Origin: Mycobacterium sp. KBS0706
Lineage (GTDB): Bacteria > Pseudomonadota > Alphaproteobacteria > DSM-16000 > Inquilinaceae
Direction: 5' to 3'
Length of the DNA stretch: 64,000 bases
NCBI RefSeq assembly: GCF_005938675.2
Contig: NZ_VCCH02000002.1
Coordinates: forward strand, 124,001 to 188,000
A program made the position numbers and the translations under genes. Below, in pieces: positions 24,125-31,775 of the stretch. A model generated the notes under the pieces. It was not told the origin of the DNA. It saw only the letters and a program-made list of their open reading frames with translations, and ran no database searches. How positions within the stretch are numbered: the stretch's first letter is position 1; each line of letters begins with the position of its first letter.

Positions 24125-24823
24125 TCACCGCCTGCCGATCGTCGTGGACAGCGCCGTGCGGACGATCTGCCAGGCGGCCTCGACCAGCCCGGCGGTGACC
24201 CGGCCGGCGGCCGGGGCGTCGGCACGGCGGATGGCGTCGATCATCTGCTGGTTGGCCTCGATCGCGATCGCGGTCATCTCCGCCGACACGCCATAGGCCA
24301 GATGGCGGTAGCGCAGCGCCGGCTTCTGCACGATGGCCAGCAGGCGCTGCAGCACCGCGTTGCCCGAGGCCTCGTGCAGCGCCTCGGTCAGAGCGACATT
24401 GGCGTCGAAGCAGCGCTCGACCTCGCCGGCCTCCAGCGCCGACCGCATCGCCGCGAGGGCCACCGACAGCTCGCCGGCGACCGCGACCGGATTGGCCGAC
24501 CGGGCGGCGCCTTCGGCCGCCAGCGCCTCCAGCTTCACCCGGCAGGAATAGATCTGGTCGAGATCGGCCAGCGACATCGGCGCCACCCGAACGCCCTGGC
24601 GCGGCCGCCGGATCACCAGCCCGGTGCCCTCCAGCAGCCGCAGCGCCTCGCGCACCGGCGACCGGCTGATGCCGTAGCGCTCGCACAGCTCCTCCTCCAC
24701 CAGCTTGGCGCCGGGGGGCAGCTCGCGCAGGATGATCTTGCGCTCGAGGAAGGCGAGCACCGTCTGCGACAGCACCGGCCGGCGCGGGGTGCCGCTGTCT
24801 TCATCCGGGATGGCGGTCTCCAT
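24125..24823 (-). CDS. GntR-family (FadR/FCD) transcriptional regulator
   Basis: The protein has 232 residues. The N-terminal GntR winged helix (LPPGAKLVEEELCERYGISR, then SPVREALRLLEGTGLV) is followed by an all-helical FCD ligand domain. The usual FCD metal His residues appear substituted: the ...FH... position reads LT in NVALTEALHEASGN, and the late His is Asn in NQQMIDAIRRADA. The sensor may therefore be metal-free. The gene starts 9 bp after the permease gene and is the last gene of the operon. The TGTATACA boxes at 29644-29675 are good candidate operators. Confidence 0.93.
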   Translation of the reverse strand: METAIPDEDSGTPRRPVLSQTVLAFLERKIILRELPPGAKLVEEELCERYGISRSPVREALRLLEGTGLVIRRPRQGVRVAPMSLADLDQIYSCRVKLEALAAEGAARSANPVAVAGELSVALAAMRSALEAGEVERCFDANVALTEALHEASGNAVLQRLLAIVQKPALRYRHLAYGVSAEMTAIAIEANQQMIDAIRRADAPAAGRVTAGLVEAAWQIVRTALSTTIGRR

Positions 24824-24832
24824 GGTCGCGGG

Positions 24833-25624
24833 TCAGAACCTCTGGATCTTGAGGCCGAGGACCTTCTCGGTCACCACCACGACCAGCAGCGTCATGACGA
24901 TGCTGATGGTGGAGACGGCCGCGGCCTCCGGCGTGAAGTTCAGGCGAAGATAATCGAACAGCTGGATCGGCAGGGTCGAAGTTCCGACGTCCTTCAGCAG
25001 GAACGAGATCGCGAAGGTGTCGAAGGAGATGATGAAGGCGAACAGGCAGCCGCCGATCAGCCCCGGCTTGATCAGCGGCAGGGTGATCCGGACGAAGACC
25101 CGCCACGGCCGGGCGCCGAGGCTGCGCGCCGCCAGCTCCCACGACCGGTCGAAGCCCTGCAGCGAGGCCGAGACGTTCATGAACACGAAGGGCAGGGTGA
25201 TCAGCACATGGCCGGTGACCAGCGCCACCAGGTTCCTTGTGCCGATGCCGATGGCGTAGAAGAAGAAGAGGAGGGCGATCGCCGTCAGCACCTCGGGCAG
25301 CAAGAGCGGCGCCAGCACGGCGATGCGGATCGCCTCCTTCGCCCGGCCGGCATGGCGGGCGTGGTACAGCGCGGCGGCGGTGCCGATGACGGCGGAGACC
25401 AGGGTCGCGACGGTCGCGACCTGCAGCGAGGTCCAGATCGCGGTGACGAACACCTCGTTGCCGAAGAACGCCTCGTACCAGCGCAGCGACAGCCCTTGCG
25501 GCGGGAATGCCAGGAAGGCGCCGGCGCTGAAGGAGGCGCCGACGACGACCAGGATCGGCGCCAGCAGGAAGGCGTAGACCAGCCCGCAGAACACCGGGAA
25601 CAGGATCGGGCGTCGTTGCTTCAT
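24833..25624 (-). CDS. ABC transporter permease (PotC type), second importer
   Basis: The protein has 263 residues with about six membrane helices and the EAA loop AARSLGARPWRVFVRITLPL. The frame is open far upstream, but the ATG at 25624 overlaps the preceding permease stop by 4 bp and gives a normal length. It pairs with the permease encoded just upstream. Confidence 0.92.
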   Translation of the reverse strand: MKQRRPILFPVFCGLVYAFLLAPILVVVGASFSAGAFLAFPPQGLSLRWYEAFFGNEVFVTAIWTSLQVATVATLVSAVIGTAAALYHARHAGRAKEAIRIAVLAPLLLPEVLTAIALLFFFYAIGIGTRNLVALVTGHVLITLPFVFMNVSASLQGFDRSWELAARSLGARPWRVFVRITLPLIKPGLIGGCLFAFIISFDTFAISFLLKDVGTSTLPIQLFDYLRLNFTPEAAAVSTISIVMTLLVVVVTEKVLGLKIQRF

Positions 25625-26478
25625 GCTGCCCACCGCATCCGCGTGGCCCGGGCGAACAGGACGACGCACAGTCCGCCGGCGACGCTGAGCATCAGGGCCA
25701 GGGCCGAGCCCAGCGGCCATTGGAACGCGTCGGTCAGCGTGTCGACCACGGTCAGGGTCATGGTCTTCACCCGCATGCCGCCGATCAGCACCGGGGTGAC
25801 ATAGGCGCTGAGCGCCAGCACGAAGACCAGGATGCAGCCCGACTGGATCCCCGGCAGCGCCAGCGGCAGCACGATGCGCCGGAACGCCACCCGCCTGGTG
25901 GCGCCGAGCGACCGTCCCGCCGCCTCCAGCGCCGGGTCGATGGTCTGCAGCGCCGCCATGATCGGCAGGATCATGAAGGGCAGGAAGACATGGGTCAGGG
26001 CGATGACGATGCCGAGCGTGTTGTACATCAGCGGCAGCGGCGCCAGGGTCAGACCGAGCGACCTTGCCGCCTTGTTGAGGACGCCGTTGTTGCCGAGCAG
26101 GATGGTCCAGCCGAAGCTGCGGACCACGATCCCGACCAGCAGCGGCGACAGCACGATGCCGTACAGCACCGGGCGCCAGCGCGACCGGCTGCGGGCCAGC
26201 TGCCAAGCGACCGGGAAGCCGACCAGAAGCGTCGTCCCTGTGGTCAGCAGCGCGATCCACAGCGTGCTGCCCAGCTGGCCCAGATAATAGCCGTCGGTCA
26301 GGGTGCGCTGGTAGTTGTCCAGCGTCAGCCCCGGCCCGTAGGGCGCGCCGGTGGCCGGCGGCCGGAAGCTCATCAGCACGATGTTGAGATAGGGCACCAG
26401 CAGGAACACGCCGAGCAGCACCGCCGCCGGCGCGATCATCAGCCAGGTCCAGGGCAGCCTCTTGCGCCGGGCGGTCAT
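25621..26478 (-). CDS. ABC transporter permease (PotB type), second importer
   Basis: The protein has 285 residues, with a basic N-terminus (MTARRKRLPW), six hydrophobic segments and the EAA loop AGRSLGATRRVAFRRIVLPL. It overlaps the ATPase gene and the next permease by 4 bp each, so the three are translationally coupled. Confidence 0.92.
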   Translation of the reverse strand: MTARRKRLPWTWLMIAPAAVLLGVFLLVPYLNIVLMSFRPPATGAPYGPGLTLDNYQRTLTDGYYLGQLGSTLWIALLTTGTTLLVGFPVAWQLARSRSRWRPVLYGIVLSPLLVGIVVRSFGWTILLGNNGVLNKAARSLGLTLAPLPLMYNTLGIVIALTHVFLPFMILPIMAALQTIDPALEAAGRSLGATRRVAFRRIVLPLALPGIQSGCILVFVLALSAYVTPVLIGGMRVKTMTLTVVDTLTDAFQWPLGSALALMLSVAGGLCVVLFARATRMRWAA

Positions 26479-27536
26479 GACGCCTCCGGGACGACCCAGA
26501 GCGGGGCGGCCGGCGGCCGCACCGCCACGCGCTGCCCCTCGGCGAAGCGGGTCTGGGTCAGGCTGTGGGCCTCGACATCGCTGCCGTCGGGCAGCCGGAT
26601 GCGGTAGTTCACCATGTTGCCGAGATAGTAGCGGCCCTCGACCACGCCTTCTGTCGCCGTGGTGCCGATGCCGGCGGGGGCCAGAGTGATCGCCTCGGGC
26701 CGCAGCAGCGCCCGGACCGAGGCACCCGGCGCGGTGCCGTTCAGCCCGTCCGCCGCGCAGTCGCCGAACACGGTGCGGATCTTCGCGTCGGCGCCGTCGG
26801 CCACGACGATGCCGGGCAGCAGGTTGGCCTGGCCGACGAAGCTCGCCACCCTGGCATCGGCCGGCCGCTCGTAGATCGCCTCGGGCGCGCCGGCCTGGAC
26901 GATGCGGCCGCCGAACATCACCACGACGCGGTCGGACATCGTCATCGCCTCGGCCTGGTCATGGGTGACGTAGATGGTGGTGATGCCGACCCGCCGCTGC
27001 AGGTCGCGGATGAACACCCGCATCTCGTCGCGCAGCCGGGCGTCGAGATTGGCCAGCGGCTCGTCGAGCAGCAGGATGCTGGGCTCGATCACCAGCGCCC
27101 GGGCCAGGGCGACGCGCTGCTGCTGGCCGCCGCTCAGCTCGCGCGGGTAGCGCTCCTCCATCCCGCGCAGCTGCACCATCTCCAGCACCTGGGCGACACG
27201 GGTTGCGATCCCGGCCCGGCCGACCTTGCGCATCTCCAGCCCGAAGGCCAGGTTCCGCGCCACGGTCATGTGCGGGAACAGGGCGTAGGACTGGAACACC
27301 ATGCCGATGTCCCGCCGCTCCGGCGGCAGGGCCGACACGTCGCGGCCGTCGAAGGCGATGCTTCCGTGCTCCGCCTCCTCGAAGCCGGCGATCAGCTTCA
27401 GCGTGGTGGTCTTGCCGCAGCCCGACGGGCCCAGCAGCGAGACGAACTCGCCGCTCGCGATCGACAGCGACAGCCGGTCGACGGCGCGGGCGGCGCCGAA
27501 GCTGCGGGTCAGCTCTGAAATGACGACTTCGGTCAC
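26475..27536 (-). CDS. ABC transporter ATPase (PotA type), second importer
   Basis: The protein has 353 residues, with Walker A GPSGCGKTT, signature LSGGQQQR, Walker B ILLLDEPLANLD and H-loop THDQAEAM. The C-terminal TOBE domain contains ALLRPEAITLAP and YYLGNMVNYRIRLPDGSDVE. No ATG suits the start. The GTG at 27536, which overlaps the binding-protein TGA as GTGA, gives a normal N-terminus (VTEVVISELTRSFG). Confidence 0.93.
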   Translation of the reverse strand: MTEVVISELTRSFGAARAVDRLSLSIASGEFVSLLGPSGCGKTTTLKLIAGFEEAEHGSIAFDGRDVSALPPERRDIGMVFQSYALFPHMTVARNLAFGLEMRKVGRAGIATRVAQVLEMVQLRGMEERYPRELSGGQQQRVALARALVIEPSILLLDEPLANLDARLRDEMRVFIRDLQRRVGITTIYVTHDQAEAMTMSDRVVVMFGGRIVQAGAPEAIYERPADARVASFVGQANLLPGIVVADGADAKIRTVFGDCAADGLNGTAPGASVRALLRPEAITLAPAGIGTTATEGVVEGRYYLGNMVNYRIRLPDGSDVEAHSLTQTRFAEGQRVAVRPPAAPLWVVPEAS

Positions 27537-28570
27537 TGGAAGGTCCGGTTCCAGCGTTCCGTCATCTCGGTGGCATTGGCGTTCACCCAATCCCAGTCCC
27601 AGGCGAGGATCCTGCTCATCTGGTCGCCATAGACCGGCACGTCGGCGCGCAGGTCCTCCGGCACCTCGACCGTGCGGTTGACCGGGGAGACGAAGAACTC
27701 CCGCGCCAGCATCAGCTGCGTCTCCGGCGACAGGATGAAGTCGATGTATTTGTAGGCCAGCTCCCGCGCCGGGGCGTTGGTGCAGATGCTGAAGGTCTGG
27801 TCCCACATCAACAGGCCTTCCTCCGGCACGATGCACTCGACCGGCAGTCCCTGGTGCTTCAGCCGGGCGATCTCGCCGAAATCATAGGGCGCGACCACGA
27901 TCTCGCCGGTCGACATCAGGGTCGACATGTTGAAGTCGGTCTGCAGCACGGGGGCCAGCTTGCCCAGCATCTCATAGGCCTTGTCCAGGTCCTGCGGGCC
28001 GCTGCCATACAGCTTGCCGGTCAGCATGACCATCGCCTTCCCAGCCGAGTTGACGATGTTGTAGAGGCCGATGCGGCCCTGGAACTCCGGGTTGTCCCAC
28101 AGGTCCTTCCAGGATTTCGGCGGGGTCTGCACCAGGTCGGTGCGGTAGCCTAGGCCGAGCGGCGAGATCATGCCGACCGCGGCCCAGCCGTCGCCGGTCT
28201 GGGCGATCGGGTACAGGTCCTTGTAGTGCGGCACCAGCGACAGGTCGAACTTCTCGAAATACCCCTCCTTGCGCAGCAACGAGGCGAAGATCTCGTTCAT
28301 CATCACCATGGAATAGGGCGGCTGGTCCTTGCCGGCCGCCCGCAGGGTCGAGGTGAAGGTGCGGCCGAAGCCGATGTCGAGCTTCGTCTTGGCACCGGTC
28401 GCGGTCTCGAAGGCGGGCACCAGGCTCTTGCGCCAGAACGCCTCCCAGACCCCGCCATAGGTGGTGATCACCAGCTCCTGCGCCGCGGCCGCCAGGGCCG
28501 GGAAACGCAGCATGGCCGGGCCCATCAGGGCCGCGCATGCCATGACAACCTGCCGTCGAGTGGGCTGCAT
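27533..28570 (-). CDS. PotD-type ABC solute-binding protein, second importer
   Basis: The protein has 345 residues. The N-terminus (MQPTRRQVVMACAALMGPAM) has a twin-arginine followed by a hydrophobic stretch ending in LAAAAQE, consistent with Tat or Sec export. The mature part starts LVITTYGGVWEAFWRKSLVP, typical of the spermidine/putrescine-like SBP family. Linkage to an oxygenase and a divergent nucleoside hydrolase suggests that a nucleoside or modified base is carried, but ligand residues could not be judged. AAGGAC precedes the start. Confidence 0.92.
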   Translation of the reverse strand: MQPTRRQVVMACAALMGPAMLRFPALAAAAQELVITTYGGVWEAFWRKSLVPAFETATGAKTKLDIGFGRTFTSTLRAAGKDQPPYSMVMMNEIFASLLRKEGYFEKFDLSLVPHYKDLYPIAQTGDGWAAVGMISPLGLGYRTDLVQTPPKSWKDLWDNPEFQGRIGLYNIVNSAGKAMVMLTGKLYGSGPQDLDKAYEMLGKLAPVLQTDFNMSTLMSTGEIVVAPYDFGEIARLKHQGLPVECIVPEEGLLMWDQTFSICTNAPARELAYKYIDFILSPETQLMLAREFFVSPVNRTVEVPEDLRADVPVYGDQMSRILAWDWDWVNANATEMTERWNRTFQ

Positions 28571-28616
28571 GTCCTTGTCTCCGCTGTTTGTGGACCGCCG
28601 ACCTGGGCGGCGCCTC

Positions 28617-28634
28617 CCCGGGGACCTGTCCCCT
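28617..28634. other. GC-rich hairpin between oxygenase and binding-protein genes
   Basis: GGGGA-CCTG-TCCCC with flanking bases forms a compact stem in the 71-bp gap. Being inside an operon, it could reduce or stabilise transcript downstream of the oxygenase gene. Confidence 0.3.
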
Positions 28635-28641
28635 GGCGTTC

Positions 28642-29619
28642 TCAGGACGCCTTCTTGCGGTACTCGTAGTTCTTGTTGAGCCGATCCAGGAGATAGTCGC
28701 CGTAGCGCACCGGCGGCTGGCGCGGCGCCTCGCCCGGCGCCAGCAGCGCGGCGGGGCAGTCGACCACCGAATCCATCGACGGGTCGTAGAAGAAGGGCTG
28801 CGAATAGCGCTCGCGGCCGCTCAGGTTCAGCACCCGGTGCGGGGTCGAGGCGAAGCGGTCATTCGACCAGCGCGCCAGGATGTCGCCGACATTCATCACG
28901 AAGGTGTTGGGGATCGGCGGCGCTGGGATCCACTCGCCGGCGCGGTTGCGGACCTCGAGCCCGCCGACCGAATCCTGCGCCAGCAGGGTGATGAAGCCGT
29001 AATCGGTGTGCGGGGCCGATCCGAACAGCCCTTCCTCGCGCCGCTGCTCGGGATAGTGCAGCAGGCGCAGGAACAGCGTCGGACGGTCGAAATGCGGGAG
29101 AAAGTAGGTCGGCGGCAGGTCCAGCGCCTCGGCGATTGCCACGGCCATGTCCCGGCCCAGGGCCGACATCGCCCGCATGTAGTCGAGCGCCGCCTGCCGC
29201 AGTTCCGGGATCTCCGCTGGCCACTGGTTCGGGCCCTGCAACGGCTCGCCCAGCGCCGGGTCGTCCTCCGCCAGGTCGTGCATCGCCATCAGGGATTCGC
29301 TCTGGTTCGGCTTGGTGACCGCGGCGACGGAGGAGGTGACGATGGTCGAGGTGCTGAACGGCATATAGCCGCGATGCGCGTCGTTCATGCGGAGGCGCAG
29401 CTTGGTCTCGGCCGGCAGGTCGTGGAACTGCACCGACAGGCGGTGCAGCCGCTCGCCCAGCTCCGGCGGCACGCCGTGATCGGCCAGATAGACGAAGCCG
29501 ATGGTCTCCAGCGTCCGGCGCAGCTCGGCCACCGTGCCGGCGCGGTCTTCCGGCCCGGCACCGCCGCGCAGCGGCGAGACGTCGAGCACCGGGATGTTCG
29601 AGAAGTCTCCCCGACCCAT
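28642..29619 (-). CDS. isopenicillin-N-synthase-like 2-oxoglutarate/Fe(II) oxygenase
   Basis: This soluble non-haem iron oxygenase has 325 residues. The N-terminal DIOX_N-type domain (IPVLDVSP, then TIGFVYLADHGVPPELGERL) is followed by the 2OG-FeII domain. Its iron triad is His204/Asp206 (APHTDYGF) and His261 (STPHRVLN), with the 2-oxoglutarate-binding RYS at 271-273. ATG 29619 has GGGGAG at proper spacing, so the TTG two codons upstream was rejected. It is the first gene of the importer operon and opposite a nucleoside hydrolase. Thymine 7-hydroxylase is a family member, so action on a nucleobase or nucleoside is a reasonable guess. Confidence 0.9.
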   Translation of the reverse strand: MGRGDFSNIPVLDVSPLRGGAGPEDRAGTVAELRRTLETIGFVYLADHGVPPELGERLHRLSVQFHDLPAETKLRLRMNDAHRGYMPFSTSTIVTSSVAAVTKPNQSESLMAMHDLAEDDPALGEPLQGPNQWPAEIPELRQAALDYMRAMSALGRDMAVAIAEALDLPPTYFLPHFDRPTLFLRLLHYPEQRREEGLFGSAPHTDYGFITLLAQDSVGGLEVRNRAGEWIPAPPIPNTFVMNVGDILARWSNDRFASTPHRVLNLSGRERYSQPFFYDPSMDSVVDCPAALLAPGEAPRQPPVRYGDYLLDRLNKNYEYRKKAS

Positions 29620-29643
29620 TCGCAAGCTCCCCTGTTTTTTCTA

Positions 29644-29675
29644 TCTGTATACAGAAACTCATTTCTGTATACATT
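29644..29675. promoter_or_regulatory. paired TGTATACA operators in a divergent promoter
   Basis: TCTGTATACAGA (29644-29655) is a perfect 12-bp palindrome. TCTGTATACATT (29664-29675) repeats its core exactly 20 bp away, about two helical turns. The T-rich surroundings contrast with the GC-rich genes. TGTATACA-type boxes are commonly bound by GntR/FadR-family proteins, and such a gene ends this operon. Both the oxygenase-importer operon and the nucleoside hydrolase would be controlled. Confidence 0.7.
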
Positions 29676-29723
29676 TTTCTGACGAACAGGACCGGCCGCT
29701 TCCAGGCCGGCAGGGAGGCGCGT

Positions 29724-30662
29724 TTGACCGAAGCCATCATCATCGACACCGATCCGGGGCAGGACGACGCCTTCGCCATCCTGCTGGCGCTGGCGTCGCC
29801 GGAGCTCGAGGTCCTCGGCCTCACCACCGTCGCCGGCAACGTCCCGGTCGCGGTCACGGCCGCGAACGCAAGGCGGGTGGTGGAGCTGGCGGGCCGGCCG
29901 GAGGTCCCGGTGCGGGCCGGCTGCGAACGGCCGCTGCTGCGGCCGGCCCGCTTCGCCGAGGAGGTGCACGGCAAGACCGGCCTGGACGGCTGGGACTTCC
30001 CGGCCCCGGCGCGGCCGCCGGAGCCCGGCCATGCGGTCGACTGGATGGTCGAGACGCTGCTCGCCCGGCCCGACGGCGCGACCACCCTGGTACCGGTCGG
30101 ACCGCTGACCAATGTCGCGATGGCGCTGCGCCGCTGCCCGGCGATCGCCCGCAAGATCCGCCGCATCGTGTTGATGGGCGGCGGCTTCTTCCAGGGCGGC
30201 AACATGTCCCCGGCGGCGGAGTTCAACATCCTGGTCGACCCGGACGCCGCCGCCATCGTGTTCGGCGCCGGCATCGACCTCGTCGCTGTGCCGATCGACT
30301 GCACCTATGCGGCGCCGACCCCGGACAGCTGGATCGCCGATCTGGAGGCGCTTGGCACCCGCGTCGGCGCCGCCGGGGCCGGGATGATGCGGTTCTTCCA
30401 GCGCTTCGGGAACGAGAAATATGGCACCGCCACCCGGCCGCTGCACGACGCGCTGGCGGTCGGCTATCTGCTGTGGCCGGAGCTGTTCACCGGGCGGCGC
30501 TGCAATGTCGAGATCGAGACGGCGTCGCCGCTGACCCTCGGCATGACCGTGGTCGACTGGTGGGGCATCTCCGGCCGCCCGGCCAACGCGCTGTGGCTGA
30601 CCGGATGCGACGCGCCCGCCTTCTACGGGCGGATGCTGCAGCGTCTGGCCAAGCTCGACTGA
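29724..30662 (+). CDS. nucleoside hydrolase (IunH family), intact active site
   Basis: This enzyme (312 residues) has the canonical calcium motif DTDPGQDD (residues 8-15). It also has LTTVAGN, VPVGPLTNVA, the metal region AEFNILVDPDA and the catalytic His in TRPLHDALAVGYL. It should hydrolyse the N-glycosidic bond of purine or pyrimidine ribonucleosides in the cytosol. The start is TTG with AGGGAGG eight bases ahead. It is divergent from the oxygenase-importer operon across the TGTATACA boxes, so uptake and cleavage are probably co-regulated. Confidence 0.93.
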   Translation: MTEAIIIDTDPGQDDAFAILLALASPELEVLGLTTVAGNVPVAVTAANARRVVELAGRPEVPVRAGCERPLLRPARFAEEVHGKTGLDGWDFPAPARPPEPGHAVDWMVETLLARPDGATTLVPVGPLTNVAMALRRCPAIARKIRRIVLMGGGFFQGGNMSPAAEFNILVDPDAAAIVFGAGIDLVAVPIDCTYAAPTPDSWIADLEALGTRVGAAGAGMMRFFQRFGNEKYGTATRPLHDALAVGYLLWPELFTGRRCNVEIETASPLTLGMTVVDWWGISGRPANALWLTGCDAPAFYGRMLQRLAKLD

Positions 30663-30664
30663 GG

Positions 30665-31567
30665 CTACAGCGGCGGCGCGGCCAGCGCGTCCTGCAGCGC
30701 CGCGAGGAAGGCCTGCGCCGCCAGCGACAGCGGCCGCCGCTTCGGCACGATCTGGCCGATCGAGACCGGGATGCGCGGCGCGAAGGGCCGGATCGCGAGG
30801 CCGGGCGCCGCCGCCGCGTCCCACACCGAGAACTCGTCGACGAGGGCCAGGCCGCGGCCGCGCTCGACCAGCTTGCGCACCACATGGCTGTGATTGGCCG
30901 ATAGCGGGTTGCGGATCTGGACGCCTTCATCCGCCAGCGTCTTGGCGATCGCTGCGCCGAAGGGCAGGGTCTTCGGATAGGTGATCAGCGGCAGGCCGGC
31001 CAGGTCGGCCGCCTCGATCTCGGCTTGGCGCGCCAGCGGATGGGCGGCCGGCAGGATGCAGACCATCGACCCGGTGCGCAGCGTCTGCGCCATCAGGTCC
31101 ATCTCCTGGCTCGGATGATGGACCAGCCCGAGGTCGTAATTGCCGCGGCTGACGAAGGAATGGATCTTGTCGGAATCCAGGATGTCGATCTGGACGAACA
31201 CGTCCGGGTGACGGGCGTTGAAGGCTTCGACCACCAGCGGCAGCAGCGCTACGCCGAAGGTGGCCAGCGTCGCGATCTGGACGAAGCCGCTCTTCAGCCG
31301 CGCCAGGTCGACCGACAGGGTCTCGAAGAAGGCCAGCTCCTCCATCAGCCGCGCCGCATGGGTGAACAGGATCTCGGCCTCCGGCGTCGGCTGCAGCCGG
31401 CCGCCGCTGCGCTGGAACAGCGCGATGCCGATCGAATCCTCCAGCTGCTTCAGCGATTTGCTCGCGTTCGGCTGGGTCGTGCCCAGGATCTCCGCCGCCT
31501 CGGTGACTGACCCGGTCTTCATGAACACCATCAGGGTCTCGAGGTGCCGGATCTTGATCTTGTGCAT
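30665..31567 (-). CDS. LysR-family transcriptional regulator
   Basis: The protein has 300 residues. The HTH (residues 5-60) reads IKIRHLETLMVFMKTGSVTE, then AAEILGTTQPNASKSLKQLE. A periplasmic-binding-like effector domain follows, ending at LAAPPL. Longer starts exist, but this ATG has GGAGAAGG upstream and gives the usual N-terminus. It is divergent from hyuA and ends 2 bp from the convergent nucleoside hydrolase gene. It probably activates the hydantoinase genes in response to their substrate. Confidence 0.92.
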   Translation of the reverse strand: MHKIKIRHLETLMVFMKTGSVTEAAEILGTTQPNASKSLKQLEDSIGIALFQRSGGRLQPTPEAEILFTHAARLMEELAFFETLSVDLARLKSGFVQIATLATFGVALLPLVVEAFNARHPDVFVQIDILDSDKIHSFVSRGNYDLGLVHHPSQEMDLMAQTLRTGSMVCILPAAHPLARQAEIEAADLAGLPLITYPKTLPFGAAIAKTLADEGVQIRNPLSANHSHVVRKLVERGRGLALVDEFSVWDAAAAPGLAIRPFAPRIPVSIGQIVPKRRPLSLAAQAFLAALQDALAAPPL

Positions 31568-31592
31568 ATGCCCGCGCCTTCGCCGGAGCCCA

Positions 31593-31610
31593 TTCCAATC
31601 CGGCATGGAA
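31593..31610. promoter_or_regulatory. LysR-type operator between LysR and hyuA
   Basis: TTCCA and TGGAA form a perfect inverted repeat around eight bases and contain a T-N11-A motif typical of LysR-family sites. It lies 25 bp upstream of the LysR start in a 208-bp divergent region; the rest of that region shows no gene. Confidence 0.5.
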
Positions 31611-31775
31611 AGCTCGAATAAATGAATTGTCCATGACCATGCGAGGCTGCCTAGCATCGTTTCGGGATCACCGGGCGGGCCAGGCGCCGCCGGACCAAGA
31701 ATTCGAACGCGGGTCCAGGAATTCGTGCCGGAAAACGGCACGCAGCGGGACCTGCGGACATGGGAAGGCTTCACG

